Shown here: in pieces, positions 1-12,583 of the stretch
Numbering within the stretch: position 1 is the stretch's first letter
Layout of the letters: each line of letters begins with the position of its first letter
Origin: Fomitopsis serialis
Lineage: Eukaryota > Basidiomycota > Agaricomycetes > Polyporales > Fomitopsidaceae
DNA: 64,000 bases
Assembly (NCBI RefSeq): GCF_022376445.1
Contig: NW_025955103.1
Span: forward strand, 43,497 to 107,496
Reading direction: 5' to 3'
Made by a program: the position numbers and the translations under genes
The notes under the pieces: model-generated
What the model saw: only the letters and a program-made list of their open reading frames with translations
The model's database searches: none
Told to the model about the DNA's origin: nothing

Positions 1-83
1 GAGTAAGAGAGAGGGCGATTACAACATGCTTTGAATGCGCACTGATAGACTCACATGATGACAGGCATGTGTACAACACACAG

Positions 84-1159
84 CTGATGCAAAGCGAGGC
101 TGTGAGCTTCGCGTACAGGGTGTGGAGGAGGGCTTGGAAGGGAAGAGGTAAAGAATATGTACGTCATGCGTTCATGCGTTCATGGTTGGTTCGTGTGCCG
201 TTTCGTTGACACCGTTTCTACAGACATCTGGCGCACTGGTCTGGCAGCTGAACGATTGTTGGCCGGTTACATCATGGGCCATCGCGGACTTCTTCGTAAG
301 TCGGTTATGTCGACTATGGTAACATCAAGAGTGGCTGATGTCTTTTCTTGCGTCAGCTGCGTGCAAAGCCCGTGTATTATGCGATCAAGAGGGAGCTCGC
401 GCCTCTGAGCGTCGGGATTCTTCGGACAGTATGCTCAATCATAACGACGTTCAGATTGGCCCTGACTATCGCATTACCAGGTTCACAACAATCGAGGAAA
501 CGACCGACCAAAACAGGTACGCTTGGCAATGGTCGGGTTGTGACAAAATGGCATCTTAGATCGAGTCCGCCATATAGTTTTACGAGTTCGGGGCGTTCCG
601 CTCTATCGAAGCCACTATCGAGGTGTGGGCTTGCAACAGCACCCTTTGGCCTCGACAAGTCAAGTTGATCCTACACTTTGCGGACCTGGAATCCTCGTGG
701 ACCTACCAACAGGAATCTGTCGTAACATTGCTCCCGAATCAATCAACTGAACTGTTTCAGATCCCTTGCCCTGGCCCGCCTTCGACGACGTCCGGTCGCC
801 TCGGACCCGGCCTCACGACGTCGTACACAGTCGTCGCAGCTGCCCGACTGGTTGATCTTCAAACTGGCGATGTCCTGGCCCGATATGTGGATTGGCCTCA
901 GCCGTTCAAGTACATCGACCCGCCTCGACCTGAACTTCAGTTCGACCGCGTAGGCGAGCACATCTCCGTGCGAGCAGATAGGCCTGTCAAGGGCTTATTC
1001 CTGACTGCTGAGGACGATGTTGCGAACCTTGTCCTCTGGAGTGACAACGCGCTGGATCTGATGCCTGGAGACGAGCAAGTAGTGGTTGCGAGAGGCGCGA
1101 AGGACAGCGTGGTCAAGTACACTCACATCATCGGGTCCGACCAGACATATGTTATATAG
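84..1159 (+). CDS. Beta-mannosidase (GH2), C-terminal part
   Basis: 3' part of a glycoside hydrolase family 2 beta-mannosidase, which removes terminal beta-mannose from mannan or N-glycan oligosaccharides. The gene begins outside the window. Exons with closing phases are 84-158, 224-295, 357-428, 481-516 and 578-1159; introns are 52-65 nt. Seen in order: QSEAVSFAYRVWRR, then the family block ALVWQLNDCWPVTSWA, KPVYYAIKREL, NDRPKQFYEFGAFRS, EVWACNSTL and the C-terminal Ig-like region containing DWPQPFKY. These match the C-terminal third of fungal cytosolic-type (mndB-like) beta-mannosidases. The catalytic acid/base region lies upstream and is not visible. A further intron probably covers about 3-83. 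Family assignment is secure; extracellular versus cytosolic location cannot be judged without the N-terminus. Confidence 0.9.
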
Positions 1160-1567
1160 GTCGTAGGGTCTCAATAACGCCAGACTATGATTCTGTCTTT
1201 CTAAGGGGCCTAGCTTGTGAGGCATGAGTGCTTCAATTTGAATATCGAAATCAGATTCATTTAACAAGCGCGTGAACGCTTGCGTGAATTCCGCCGCGCT
1301 TGGACAGCATTGGGTTGGTTGTAAACTTAAAACTACGTCTGAGCTGCACTTGGCTTCATATACTTACGCCTTGTTCGAATTCATACCATTGAACTACTCC
1401 CTGTGTCTCGCTGGAAGTCCTGACAGGTCCTCTAATTCGCAGCTACCACGTCCACAGTCCGTTTCGTGGCTGCCGCCCAACGAAGGCGGCATTGGGAGGC
1501 TTTTAGGCGTCATCTCCGGCCAGTATTTATCGTCAAACACTTCTCTCGCCTACCCCATATCCCCAGC
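1160..1567. other. Intergenic, no gene seen
   Basis: Short space between the mannosidase stop and the M16 peptidase start. Open frames here (for example the upstream extension of the 1466 frame) precede the likely start and have no recognisable domain. It presumably holds the mannosidase 3' UTR and the peptidase promoter. Confidence 0.5.
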
Positions 1568-4500
1568 ATGGGCAACTGGACTCGCCTGCGCTCTGAGGAC
1601 GGCAAGCACGGCTACGCTGTGCTAGAAGAGCAGATTGAGAAACCTGACCTGGACGATAGAGACTACAGAGTGATTGAGTTGGACAATGGCCTCCGCGCAA
1701 TACTCGTTCACGACGCAGGAGCGGAGAAAGCGGCAGCATGCTTGACAGTGCAGGTGGGAGCTATGCACGACCCGGTGAGTCCAGTTCTACTCGCTCTCTG
1801 ATCGGATGTTGACCGCCTCAGGGACGCTGTATAGGATGACATGCCGGGCCTGGCTCATTTCTGCGAGCATATGCTATTGAAGGTATGTCGGTCACTCAGA
1901 GCCTGTAGCTCATGAGCTGAGCACGATATTAGGGAACGGAAGCATATCCCGAGGAGAACGACTTCTTCGCAGTATGTTGCCCCTTCCTCGCAGCGAGCGT
2001 GTTCTGACGAAGTCTGTAGTACATTACTTCGCATGGAGGTAGCAAGAACGCATCTACGTCCGCCAACCAGACCAACTACTGGTTCTCTATCGGTTCCTCT
2101 TATCTCTTTGGGGCCCTCCCGCGCCTCGCCGCATTCTTCCACTCTCCTCTCTTCACCGAGTCTCTTACGAAGCGGGAGATCTATGCCGTCGATAACGAGC
2201 ACAGGCGGAACATACAGACTGACAGTCGCAGAGTGTTCATGGTTGACAAGATGCTTGGTACGCCTGGTCATCCTTATACTAGGTTTCAGACGGGGAACGT
2301 GGAGAGTATAACGGAGGCAGCGAGGAAGGAGCTTGGTATAGAGGTCGTACGGGAGACGCGGGAGGAAGGCGACGTGGATGATGAGCAACCTGTGTGGAAG
2401 AAGACGCGCGATCGGCTCGTCGAGTGGTGGCGGGAACACTATTGCGCGGGGAGGATGACACTCGCGGTCCTCGGAACAGGTGAGCGGGTTATTATCGAGC
2501 AACGATGGACCTCACTGCTCACGGGCACGGACACAGAGTCCCTCGACGAACTCACAAAGTCGGTTGTGTCTTTGTTCTCTCCCGTCAAGAACCTCGGGTT
2601 AGATCTCCGACCTGTAATTGCTACACCGCTCTGGGGAGCGTCCGAGATGGGCGTAGGTCACTGTTACATCGTTGATTATCATTGAATCTCACCACGCATC
2701 TAAAAGTCAGTTATCTACATCAAAACGGTGAAGGATACCACGGCCCTCACACTGAAGTTCCCACTTCCGGACCAATGGCCACACTATCGCTCCAAGCCCG
2801 CTCGTGTGCTAGCGCACCTCCTGGGCCATGAGGGTCCCGGGAGCGTCTGCGCTTACTTGCGGCGAAAAGGGTGGGTCGATCACCGCGCAGTGAGCTCGGA
2901 GTGAGCACGGGGAATCCGAGCGTGCAGTTCCTCCAGGTGAAGTGCCACTTGACCAGGGAGGGATATGGTAAGCCATTCCCCGTGTTTACTGCCTGCAGTC
3001 CAACTCACAAGCGTATTATGCCATTGGTCCATTTCCCCAGCCCACTACAAGGAGGTTCTTGCAGTGTTCTACGACTACCTCGCTCTCCTGCGGTCGTCGA
3101 ACATCGAACCATACCACTTCGATGAGCTCAAGAGGATGTCAGAGATCAATTTCCGCTACGAGGAGAAGACACAACCCCACACCTACGTCGGCTGGCTTGC
3201 GCGCGAACTTGCGCATCCGTACCCTTCCTCCCGTGTTCTCAGTGCATCGTCACTCTTTCTAGACTGGGACGAGGGAGCGGTTCGGGACCTAATAGATAAC
3301 TATCTCCTTCCAGATAAAGGTAGAGCCATCTTGGAAGCCAGAGAGCACCCGGGCGTGGACGGATGGGAGAAGGAGAGATGGTATGGGGTGGAGTATTGTG
3401 CGCGAAGGATCGACGCGGATCTATCGCTGAAGGTCGGTTTATTTCTGTCATTAATACCTTATTGCCAACGCTCATAGCATGTCTTCGCAGCCTCGAGGGC
3501 CTGGCGGCAACAAGGAGCTATTTCTGCCTGGCCCCAATCAATTCATTCCAAGAGACCTCTCAGTAGAGAAGTCGAATATCTCGATGGTATATTATAGCCA
3601 TTTGTACTCATTGCCGAAGTTACTCAACGTCACCCGCAGCCGGCTCCAGCCCCTGTTTGTATATACCGCAGTTCTCTTTCCGCGTTGTGGCACAAGAAAG
3701 ACGACCGATTCTGGGTTCCTAGGGCGTCAGCGAAGATCGACATCCGAAGGTCAGTCTGATCCCTGCATTTGCCTGCGTGAACCCACCATGTCACCATGTC
3801 CCACGTCTCCTAGTCCCCTTGCGTATGGCACCCCTCGGCAAGCAGTTCTCACGAGGTTCGTCTCGTTCACCGTTTGTACCTGGTTCGGTCAACCTCATGA
3901 AGTCTTAAATCGTCAGGATGATCGCCGATCTCGTAGAGGATGCTCTTTCCGAGGTAGCCTACGATGCATACCTCGCAGGCTTCAACTACGACGTCACGAA
4001 TCACAAACGGGGTATCCGAGTGTCCGTCAGTGGATACAGTGACAAACTGGACGTAGTCCTGGGCACTGTCATACGATACCTCAAGAATTTGCAGGTGGAC
4101 CCACGGAGGCTGGACGTCGTCAAAGAGCAGGCGAGTGATGTGAATGGTCCGGTCAAGAAGTGATGCTGATGTTCGTATGGGTCCCAGGTCACTCGTGCGT
4201 ATGAGAATCACTATCTCGGACAGCCCAGTGATCTGTCTGAGGAGTTCGCGGAGTGGGCAATGACGCACACAGTATGGACACCTGCCGACAAACTACCCGA
4301 GATACCTCGTACGTCCTCTTCCTTTGCGAGGCTGAACGTCTGTGATTCTGAAATAATATCCCTGTCCTAGTTATAAGCGTCGAAGATGTTCAGGTACATC
4401 ACAGGGAGTTTCTCGGGAAAGTGAGCGTGGTGGCGCTGGTAACTGGGAACCTCCGTCCGGAGGTAAGTCTTCCCATGTTCCAGTGTGCGGGATCACTCAC

Positions 4501-5481
4501 GAAATGCGCGCTCATGCTTTGCATTATATGTACGTCAGCAAGCTGTGGCAATCGTGAAGTCGGTTGAGGATAGTTTGCGAACTCGACCATGCCCATCTAA
4601 TGAGAGGTTCGAAGATCGCGCTCTAGTTGTCCCCCCGGGTAAGTGATACGATGGCAAGACGTGGGGAGTAGACTCAAACCTCCGTTCAGGTGCGAACGTC
4701 GTCCTCCGACAAAAGCATGCCAATACGCAAGAATTGAACAGTAGCCTATCGTATTGCTGTCAGTTCGGCGAAGTTGCTGACGAGACTTTACGACCCATTG
4801 TGATGCTCCTTACCCACATCATGCGTTCGCCCGTATTTGACCAACTCAGGACTCAAGAACAGCTGGGCTACGTCGTCTCCAGCACTATGTGGGTCGCTGC
4901 GACGTCCATGGGCTTCGGCATCAATATCCAGAGCACCCGTGCGCCGTGGTATCTGGAAGAGCGAGTAGACGCCTTCCTCGAGCAGTTCCGAAGCACTCTC
5001 GCGGAAATGTCCCAGGAGGACTTCGCGGCCGAGAAGGAGGGGCTGATCGTCAAGCTACTCGAGCGGCCGAAGAACCTGCATGAAGAGACCCTGTCGTTCT
5101 GGGCGCAGATTCGCCAGGGGTACTACGATTTCATGCGACGTGCGTTGTATTACATTCTGTGTGCCGGTCGGTGTACTCATCCTCCCCGAAGGACAAAGGG
5201 ACGCGTCTGCGATCAAAGCTTTGTCACTGGACGAGGTCATCAAGACCTACGACACCTTCGTTCGCCCTTCGACTGGAAGAACGATGCGCAAGAAGCTGTC
5301 CGTGCAGCTGGTCTCACAGCAACTGAAGGAGGCGATACCTCTCCGTGAAACCGGCACCGTCTTGACAGACAGCGGTCTGACGGATTACAAGTCGAGCATG
5401 GCATGCTATCGCGCGGCAGTCCCTGTGGGCTGCGAGTTTGGTCGCGCGAGGGTGCTGGCGGAGGAGACAGCAAAGCTGTAA
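1568..5481 (+). CDS. M16 insulin-degrading-type metallopeptidase (Ste23/Axl1-like), probable frame break
   Basis: Large inverzincin peptidase related to insulin-degrading enzyme and yeast Ste23. The start is the ATG of MGNWTRL. Exons traced: 1568-1774, 1835-1882, 1933-1971, 2020-2479, 2537-2652, from 2707 on, and more to the stop at 5481. The zinc motif HxxEH is present as HFCEH (about 1850), with the downstream glutamate in AVDNEHRRNIQTDSRR (about 2195). Later come LFLPGPNQFIPRD (about 3520), LWHKKDDRFWVP (about 3690), RSPVFDQLRTQEQLGYVVSS (about 4830) and the C-terminal SVQLVSQQL, so all four M16 repeats are represented. Oddity: after LRRKGWVDHRAVSSE the frame hits a stop (about 2910), while the family sequence resumes one frame over as STGNPSVQFLQVK. 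No plausible intron joins them. Either the gene is a recent pseudogene or the assembly has an indel. Confidence 0.85.
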
Positions 5482-6240
5482 CGCGAATATGACACGGTTG
5501 CGTTATTACACTTATTGGTGCACTATTTGCAGTGAACACAAAGGTTCTTCAACCCTGTGAAACGTAGCTGCAATGGACTGAGACTGCCGCCCGAGTGGTT
5601 CGGCGCCGGATGCTCTTGTGCGCGACACCGTACGCGTTCCCGGTAAGTAGCTACCGTCTCTATTGAACTGAGTGAAATATTCACTGTGCGCCACGCACTC
5701 ACTGGAGTCGACGATTCGAATAGATGGCCGGCGAGCAGACTGCCAATCCTAGGATATGCCTAACTTATGACCTTGTGTTTCGTTGGCGTCCCGAGCTCCC
5801 TGCAGACAGTCTTTCACACACTGACGGTGACCGTCGTGAGGACAGACGAACATTACAGCAACGATATCAGAGGTTCGCAATGGCCGGTGGGTCCTTGTCA
5901 TTCAGTCCGAGGCGGATGTACGCACGACATTAGGGACTACACGAGATCGTTGTTCAGCGGACCGTCTGACCAGCCCCGGACAAGCCCACTGTGTCCCCCC
6001 GAGTCGACGAGATTATAACACTCTAGTTCTATCGACGTAGATGTGCGTACGTACGGGTGATACAGACAAGTAAATATGTATGTCTACATTAGATCGAGCA
6101 GGACAAGGCTCAGACGGGGACGCCGTGCACAGTCCCCCAGAGCTGCCGGCACGAGCAGCACCGTGACAGCGACCCCGGGAATCCTTCGACTGTCCGGCGC
6201 GGCTTCGTCCGTCCAGCCTGCACAGGCGGCCAACTGCCGA
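5482..6240. other. Intergenic, no gene seen
   Basis: Space between two convergent genes (peptidase on +, phosphate transporter on -). Short open frames at 5724-6018 and 6076-6240 have no domain and overlap the expected 3' UTRs. Confidence 0.5.
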
Positions 6241-8710
6241 TTACATCCCCCTCCGCATCCGCTCCTCCTCCCGGACCTCCTCCGCATACACCAGGTCCGG
6301 GTCGCGGCCCTTCACCTCCGGCAGGAGGAGCGTGAAGCCCGCGCCGGCGATGCAGCACGCGAAGAAGATCCAGAGCACGTTCGGCGTGCCGATCGAGTCC
6401 GTGAGCGAGTTGAACACGAGCGCGGAGATGATCGCGCCCGCCTTCCCGCACGCCGCGGACATCCCGTGCGCGGACGCGCGGAACTTCGTCGGGAACACCT
6501 CCGCGGGGTAGCAGTACGTCGTGCTGTGCCAATGGGAGCGTCAGTGACTGAGGTAGCGGGAGAAACGGGGGACGTACGCGTTTGCACCGAAGTTGAAGAA
6601 GAACTGGAGGAAGGCGAAGTTGACGATGAACGCGGCCGTGCCGAGCGTGTAGAACTTGCCCGCGAGGATGCCCACTGCGCACAGCACACATCAGCACCCC
6701 CTCCTCGCGTGCGCCCCAGCAATATGTGCACTCACAGAACAGCGCCGCCATCAAGAACCCCTGGATCTGGATCCACTTCCTGCCCAGCCACTCGATCGTC
6801 AGGATCGTCACGTAGTACCCCGGCACGAAGCCCAGCGCGGTCACGATCAGGTTCCCGATGCCGATCTTGAACAGCCGCGTCCACGCGGACCCGCTCTTCC
6901 CGTCGAACCCGATCTCCTCCAGCACGACGTTCTGGTTCAGGTTGATCCCGTAGAACGCGACGTCGAGCAGGAACCAGCACGCGCACGTCCGAGCAGCACG
7001 CGCAGGTGCCGCCACTCGGAGAAGTAGTGGAAGAACTCCGCCCAGTGGTCCCGCTTCGTCGCGGGCGACGCGTGCACGGCTGCGGCTGCGGCTGCGGCTG
7101 CGTTTGCGCTCGGTGCGGGCGAGAGCGAGGCGGGCGAGGGTGTCTCGGAGGAGGCGGGCGCGGGCCGCACGGACTCTTGCACGCCCGGGTCCGCGTCAGC
7201 CTTCTTCTTGAGCTCGTCGATCGACTCCGTCTCGGCCTCGACGCCCTTCTGCGACGCCTTGAACCGCCGCGACTCGGGGAGCGTGAGCCGCTGGTACAGC
7301 GTGCCGAACGCGGGCACGAGCGACAGCCCGACGAGGATCCGCCACACTGCGCGCGAGCAGGATCAGCGTCACGTAGACCAGACCGGACCGCGAATACGCA
7401 CCGCCGTCGACCTTGGACGTCTCGCCCTTGACCTCCATGATGTGGTGGAAGCACGCGAGCACGATGATCACCATCAGGCTCCCGACGAGCGAGCCCCAGC
7501 CCTGGTTCGCGAAGATGTACGAGAGGAGCGTGCCGCGCCGGCGGAGGTTCGAGCGGTCCGTCGCGACGGACGCAGACATGGGATAGTCACCCCCGATTCC
7601 TATCCCGAGGATGATGCGCCAGATGGAGAGCCAGAGAATGCTCCCGGTTGCGGAGAGGTCGCCTGGAGGAAGATGTCAGCACGGATTGGACGACGGGCGT
7701 GTACGCATCGGCTGGCGCTGCACAAGCAAGGGTGCGCGGCGGACGTTTCGGTGTGCCAGGCGGGTTACCAACAACGGGATCTCATACGAGCCGTCGTAAC
7801 CGAACATGGAACTTGACGATCGCCCGAGAGATGAGTAGCATCCAGACACAGGCAACTCAGGTGCCCTCTTCCAGTGCGGTCCGTAGACCCCTGAGAAAAG
7901 CCTGTACAACCACGCATCCCATGGAACACGCGCCATGAACTCCGAGCCACGAAGGCCAGATCCTGCAGCTTGCAGATCAGGCATCGCGAGTTACATCGGG
8001 GAGCCACCGTTGACTTGCCCGAATTAACGACGGACGCTGGCATGAGACACGACCGCCAAGCACATCCTCAGGGTGCGCCTTTAGCGCTCGAGCAAACCTC
8101 ACGATCCGCAGCGCACTCTTGACCGCAGGCGAGGCGATACGTGCATATACGAAATGCACTCACCAGTGGGGTCGGATATCGAGAAGATGGTTGCGAATAT
8201 GATGATGATCAACTCCTTTCCGTCTGCGACAGACCAAGAGTGAGGTACAGCTCCCCGAACGGGCACACGAGCACTCACAGACCGCTTTCCGCCCGAAGGT
8301 GTCGGCGGCGTAGCCGAAGCCGAACTGGCCGACGACGGAGCCGATGTTCGCGGAGGCCTTGAGGAAGCCCTGGAGCCCGGAGGGGATGGCGGCGCCCCCG
8401 TAGAGGCGGTACTGGAGCATGGTCGCCACGGGCTGCGGGTGGTCGTGTGAGCAACACGGAGGGGTCAGCGCGGGCAGGGAAACGCACGTTGATGATGAAG
8501 AGGTCATAGGCGTCGAGGAAGAAGCCGACCTAAGACGGGAGACTGGTGAGCGGGGGCCACGGGAGTATCAGGGAGGTAGGACGCACGCCGGCGATGCCGA
8601 GGAGCTTGCACTCCTGGAATTGAGGAGGAAGGGGTAGCGGCCCTCGTCCTCGCGCTCGTAGTCCTCGAGCCCGCCTTGATGTTGTTTTCTTTTTCGGAGA
8701 CGGGCATGGC
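6241..8710 (-). CDS. Phosphate:H+ symporter, MFS (PHO84-like)
   Basis: Plasma-membrane inorganic phosphate transporter of the PHS family. Seen on the minus strand in order: [13 protein letters not shown] (about 8500), [19 protein letters not shown] (about 8300), an exon with [13 protein letters not shown] (about 8210), the PHS signature [13 protein letters not shown] (about 7600), a cytosolic loop with a run of alanines (about 7080-7110), [15 protein letters not shown] (about 6960), [20 protein letters not shown] (about 6810), and [11 protein letters not shown] with [13 protein letters not shown] near the TAA at 6241. The helices and central loop fit a 12-helix MFS protein. Two points are unresolved. 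The N-terminal exon (about 8560-8710, [15 protein letters not shown]) does not join in frame to the next block by an obvious intron. About 480 nt separate the exon ending near 8170 from the signature exon near 7690, unusually long for this genome. Confidence 0.85.
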
Positions 8711-11700
8711 TAGCACCGCGGAGGCAAAGGTGAATAAAAACGTTAGCGGTTGCGCAGAGAGGGGGTATCGGCGGGGAGGCGGCGGTGGGCGGTGGGAGAG
8801 GACGTTAAGTACGGGTGGGGTGTGGCGGTGGAGAGGAAGGGGACATACCGACAGTCGAGCGACGCACGTTTGCGGTGGGCGGTGGAGGAGCTCGAGCGAC
8901 CCAGCAGCCGGCGGCGGCGAGTGGAGATCCGGCGCCTATGCGATCTATCGCATCCCATCACTCCGCCCCATGTCACGTGCATGCGTCGGGCCCGATCACC
9001 AGGCGCGCCGACCCGCCCTTCTCACCCGCCGCCCCTGTCTGTATCTCACGGATGCCTCCTCTGCGCACAGAGAACCCCCGCGGCGTCTCTGTGTGAAGTG
9101 TGTGCGCAGGTAAGCTGTTTCAGAAACACCAGTGGCGGTGTACCATTGCACCGACAAACTACAGCTGTGGCATTTGTATGCACACGCGCTACCAGTGCAT
9201 CCCAGAGATGGCCAAGAAAGTTCTCGAGCCGAGAACATGAGAAATGAAAGCGTGCACTCAGCGTCACCATCCCCCAAAACCTGCTCGGGCCCATCTGCCT
9301 GCCAAGCAGCACCCTCAGGCGCGACCTCACTCACGGTCAGATCGCCCCCAAGCAAATCCCTACCGTTGCCCGACATCATTGATGCCTACCAGTACAACAG
9401 TCCACCCGCCATCACGACGCAGAGACATCACTCTCGCGAGGCGCACGGCGCGACGAACGTTCGACCGTACCATACGGTTGCCGGCCTCGCTCGCATCGAC
9501 GCGGACACAGCTTCTCGCCTTGCTGGGCTCCTCGGAGAGCAAGACCCGTATGGTATGTTTGATGCTTGCGTTACGCCCGGCAGTCTAGTCCCTTTGATTT
9601 TTTTTCGTCGCACATTGAGTTGCTTCAAGATCCGGGTCTCCTGCGCGTGTACTTCAAGTTCGTCACCCGAGGTGGCCCCTGCGCGAAATAGACACCACTC
9701 ATATTTCACTACGATGCGTGGATCCCTCGTATGCGATTGACGATTCTGGTTAGGCACAGTAGCGCATCACGCCCCGCACGAGCTGTCGACGCGGAAGCAA
9801 AATCAACGCGATCTGACAGGTCCTCCACGTCGCGCGCCCCACCCACGCGCCACCGCCACCCGCTTCTAGCCAGCGACACCAGCTCGCACCCAGATTGGCT
9901 CCCCCCACGCACGTTCGTCGGCCCAGAAGCCTCCGAGTCCGCGCCGTCGCATGGCAGGGTCCGCGCGCGGGGACAGCTTCGTGTGGCGGGCTTCTCTCCT
10001 GCGCGCAACAACCCACGGCCGACCCAATCATATTCTATTACCCAACAAAACTACTACTCTAAAACAAACACAATCAACTAGCCGTCCGCAGGCTCCCCGC
10101 CGTCTGTCCACGTCGGGTTGGTCTCAGCCTCTGCGCTTCGCGCCCCGCACTAGTTCTGGGGCCTGACAGAAAGCACCCACAACCCTATGTCATCGCTCTC
10201 CCCTGCTCGCTGGCATTCTCGCATTCTCGCCGGCACCGAGGGAGGCACGGTCACAGGCCTGCCACGTAAATCAACGGTTTCGTTCAGTACGCACCACTTC
10301 TGTCAAGCCTTGCCCACCTGGGCATCCAACCCAGGCACGTCGTTCGGACAGAGCCGCCTCTGCGGAGGAGCAGCACCCGTACTACTATGTCCCCCCTCCG
10401 AGTACGCCTGGTAGGCACTGTTGACGGTGACGTCTCTGCCACATTGATCAGCAGTAACCATACACAGTCTCAGTACGTTCTCAGCGCCGTCGGACGGCGG
10501 CCTGCAGCCGACTACATGCAGCCTAGCACCCCCCATCTCGCAACGCCATCTGCGGACTGGTTTCTGCGAGGTCTGCTGGAGCGCACGGAACGTGCAGGGC
10601 CTGTGTCGCTGCTCCACTCGTCTCCCTGAGACACGGCACCGCTGTACCTGGACCCGTAGCTTTCCAACGCGGACGCAGGCCTACGCGTGGCTTGCACCGG
10701 ACTCGGCGATGGTACCACGCGCACGCACCGAGGAAAAGTTCAGGACTATATGCACGCATGCATGGGAACCTCCGGGCTCCGTGGCCGTCTGCTTCTAGTC
10801 AACCCGCCAACGGTCAATGGCATTCAGTCCTTCATGACACAATGCACGCGAACTCGTGTGCGCACCGGGGGCGGGCGGCTCTCCCGGGGTACACTCCAAT
10901 ATCAGCGGTGAAGGTGTTCCTGTGACCGGGGTGCTACGGCTCGTACAGCTCTGGCTCGGCAACCTACTGGCACGCCAGGGATGCTTCCGGCTGGGCGGCT
11001 CGTGTCGTCGGCGCCCCTTCAACCTAGGCAGAATGCCACCAGTGGAACCGCTCAGCGGGTCGCAGTTCGAGTCAGTCGAAGGAAACCGGTTCGTTGCTGG
11101 ACGTGCGTGTCTCCAGACCTGGTTGATACGGCGTGTATGTACGTACCGAGGAGTCGCTCACACATGGGATGGCCATATAATCCATAGGCTGCCACCAGCA
11201 GGCGCGATCACTGGCAGCCATACGCTAGACTTGCGCTAGACCGTGACGCGTTGACGATCTGATGATCCTGTCCGAGGCTGCGGTGCTTTGGCAGCTATAA
11301 GAAACTACGACGTATGAGATGACCGGACCCACGACGAGAAAGTAGAATCGCGGTCAGGTGACGGGCGCCATTGCGTTCTTCCAAGTTTGCTCGCAGCCAC
11401 CTAGTCACTACACCTCGAAACGGGCGAATCGTGCGTCTAACGTGGCGATAGCAGCTACGGGACACGACGTTCGATACGTGGGGAGCACATGCAAGCCAGG
11501 AGGAGGACAGCTGACGGGAAAACCTGTGCGGAACGTGCTGTCACGGCTTTGTCAGCAGGAGACAGGTTCTGTCGCCGCGGTCCTCCACCTTGCCTCCACC
11601 CACTGTCAAGATGAGTCGAGCGCGCATGCGGTATCGGCCGGTGGCTCGATGGACCCCCTCCCTCCTTCGAAGTGAGATCCACGTATCAAGTGACCACGTC

Positions 11701-11921
11701 CAGCGCGCCGCCCCCGCGCGCCCCCGACATTGGGCCTCCGCACGAGGCTACAGGGCAGCCATTCCGAGACACTAGGCTCCTCTCCCGTGCAGCCGCTGTC
11801 TGCTTGCTTTGCCATCTGTCATCGGTCACTGGCGTGTATCTTATAAACATGATATCCGACTCGGAGTCTCTCATTTCCCCCCTTTCTGCGCGAGGCTCCC
11901 GCTACTCTCCCCCGCGGAGCA
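8711..11921. other. 3.2-kb gene-free stretch
   Basis: No recognisable gene. Open frames of 60-200 codons occur in all six frames, as expected from high GC, but none has a domain, a biased composition or spliceable neighbours. The first few hundred bases must include the phosphate transporter promoter. No tRNA box A/B pair was noticed. Confidence 0.45.
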
Positions 11922-12004
11922 ATGCGCCATCTGTTGCCGTCCACGCTCAGCGTCGCGACTAACAACACGACCACGCCGTCAACGCCCGCAAGCACCGTCT
12001 CCAA

Positions 12005-12039
12005 AAGCCGGAGCGTCGGGAGTCCCGACGCTCCGGCTT
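12005..12039. repeat. 17-bp perfect inverted repeat, 1-nt spacer
   Basis: Left arm AAGCCGGAGCGTCGGGA at 12005-12021, one G at 12022, then its exact reverse complement at 12023-12039. It could extrude as a cruciform. It lies inside a short open frame (ATG at about 11922) and has no flanking T-run. Confidence 0.9.
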
Positions 12040-12193
12040 CTTCAGCCGGTTCACGGGCGGTTTGACTGCGTCGGCGTCGTTGAGCCTCAGCTCAAGCATG
12101 ACGTCGCTCTCGCTCGAGACCTGTGTCCACGCCGAGCGCGGCTCCGTCGACGAGCTCATCCTGTCAGGGACTCCACCGACTGAGCCCTATAGC

Positions 12194-12583
12194 GCCTCAT
12201 TTATGAAGAAGACCAATCAATTAAGTACTGGGTCACACTCGACGACCATCTCACTAGTCTTCGCAAGTCGGCTGGAAATGACGCAAAAAAGCTTGCACGG
12301 TATGTCTCCCTTCTGGGCTTCTATTCATCATGTACTGATATCGTGCCATAGAGTCTTTAGATCTATCCTCGACAATGATAGGGCATTACATGGCAATAAC
12401 TCCGCCGCGATCAACGCTGTTCCCGAAGATGAAGTAGTAGATGAACGGCAGCAACAGGTCAACGAGGCCTTTGTTGCGTCAACCGAGGGAGATCATGCGC
12501 AGCCAAGCCCCAGCGGATCCTGCGGAGTAGTCCTCGTTCTACTAGTGCTCTGTGTCACGCGTGTATCCAGGGCTCGATTGTAA
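12194..12583 (+). CDS. Candidate hypothetical gene fragment
   Basis: Not assigned to a named family. After a possible acceptor (ccctatag) at about 12193 the sequence reads RLIYEEDQSIKYWVTLDD, then HLTSLRKSAGNDAKKLAR. It then meets an intron-like break (about 12301-12365) and continues with ILDNDRALHGNNSAA and VVDERQQQVNEAF. The hydrophilic, helix-like composition and the intron-like joint suggest real coding sequence rather than chance, in a style common among uncharacterised agaricomycete proteins. The upstream part is unclear. It might start at an ATG near 11922, in a Ser/Thr/Pro-rich frame that includes the 12005 inverted repeat, but the frames do not join cleanly. It may be an eroded gene. 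Confidence 0.3.
   Translation, partial: ASFMKKTNQLSTGSHSTTISLVFASRLEMTQKSLHGMSPFWASIHHVLISCHRVFRSILDNDRALHGNNSAAINAVPEDEVVDERQQQVNEAFVASTEGDHAQPSPSGSCGVVLVLLVLCVTRVSRARL

Noticed and set aside
6110..7015. Minus-strand ORF of 301 codons
   Set aside because: It reads the phosphate transporter correctly only in its first part and then runs through an intron into a wrong frame.
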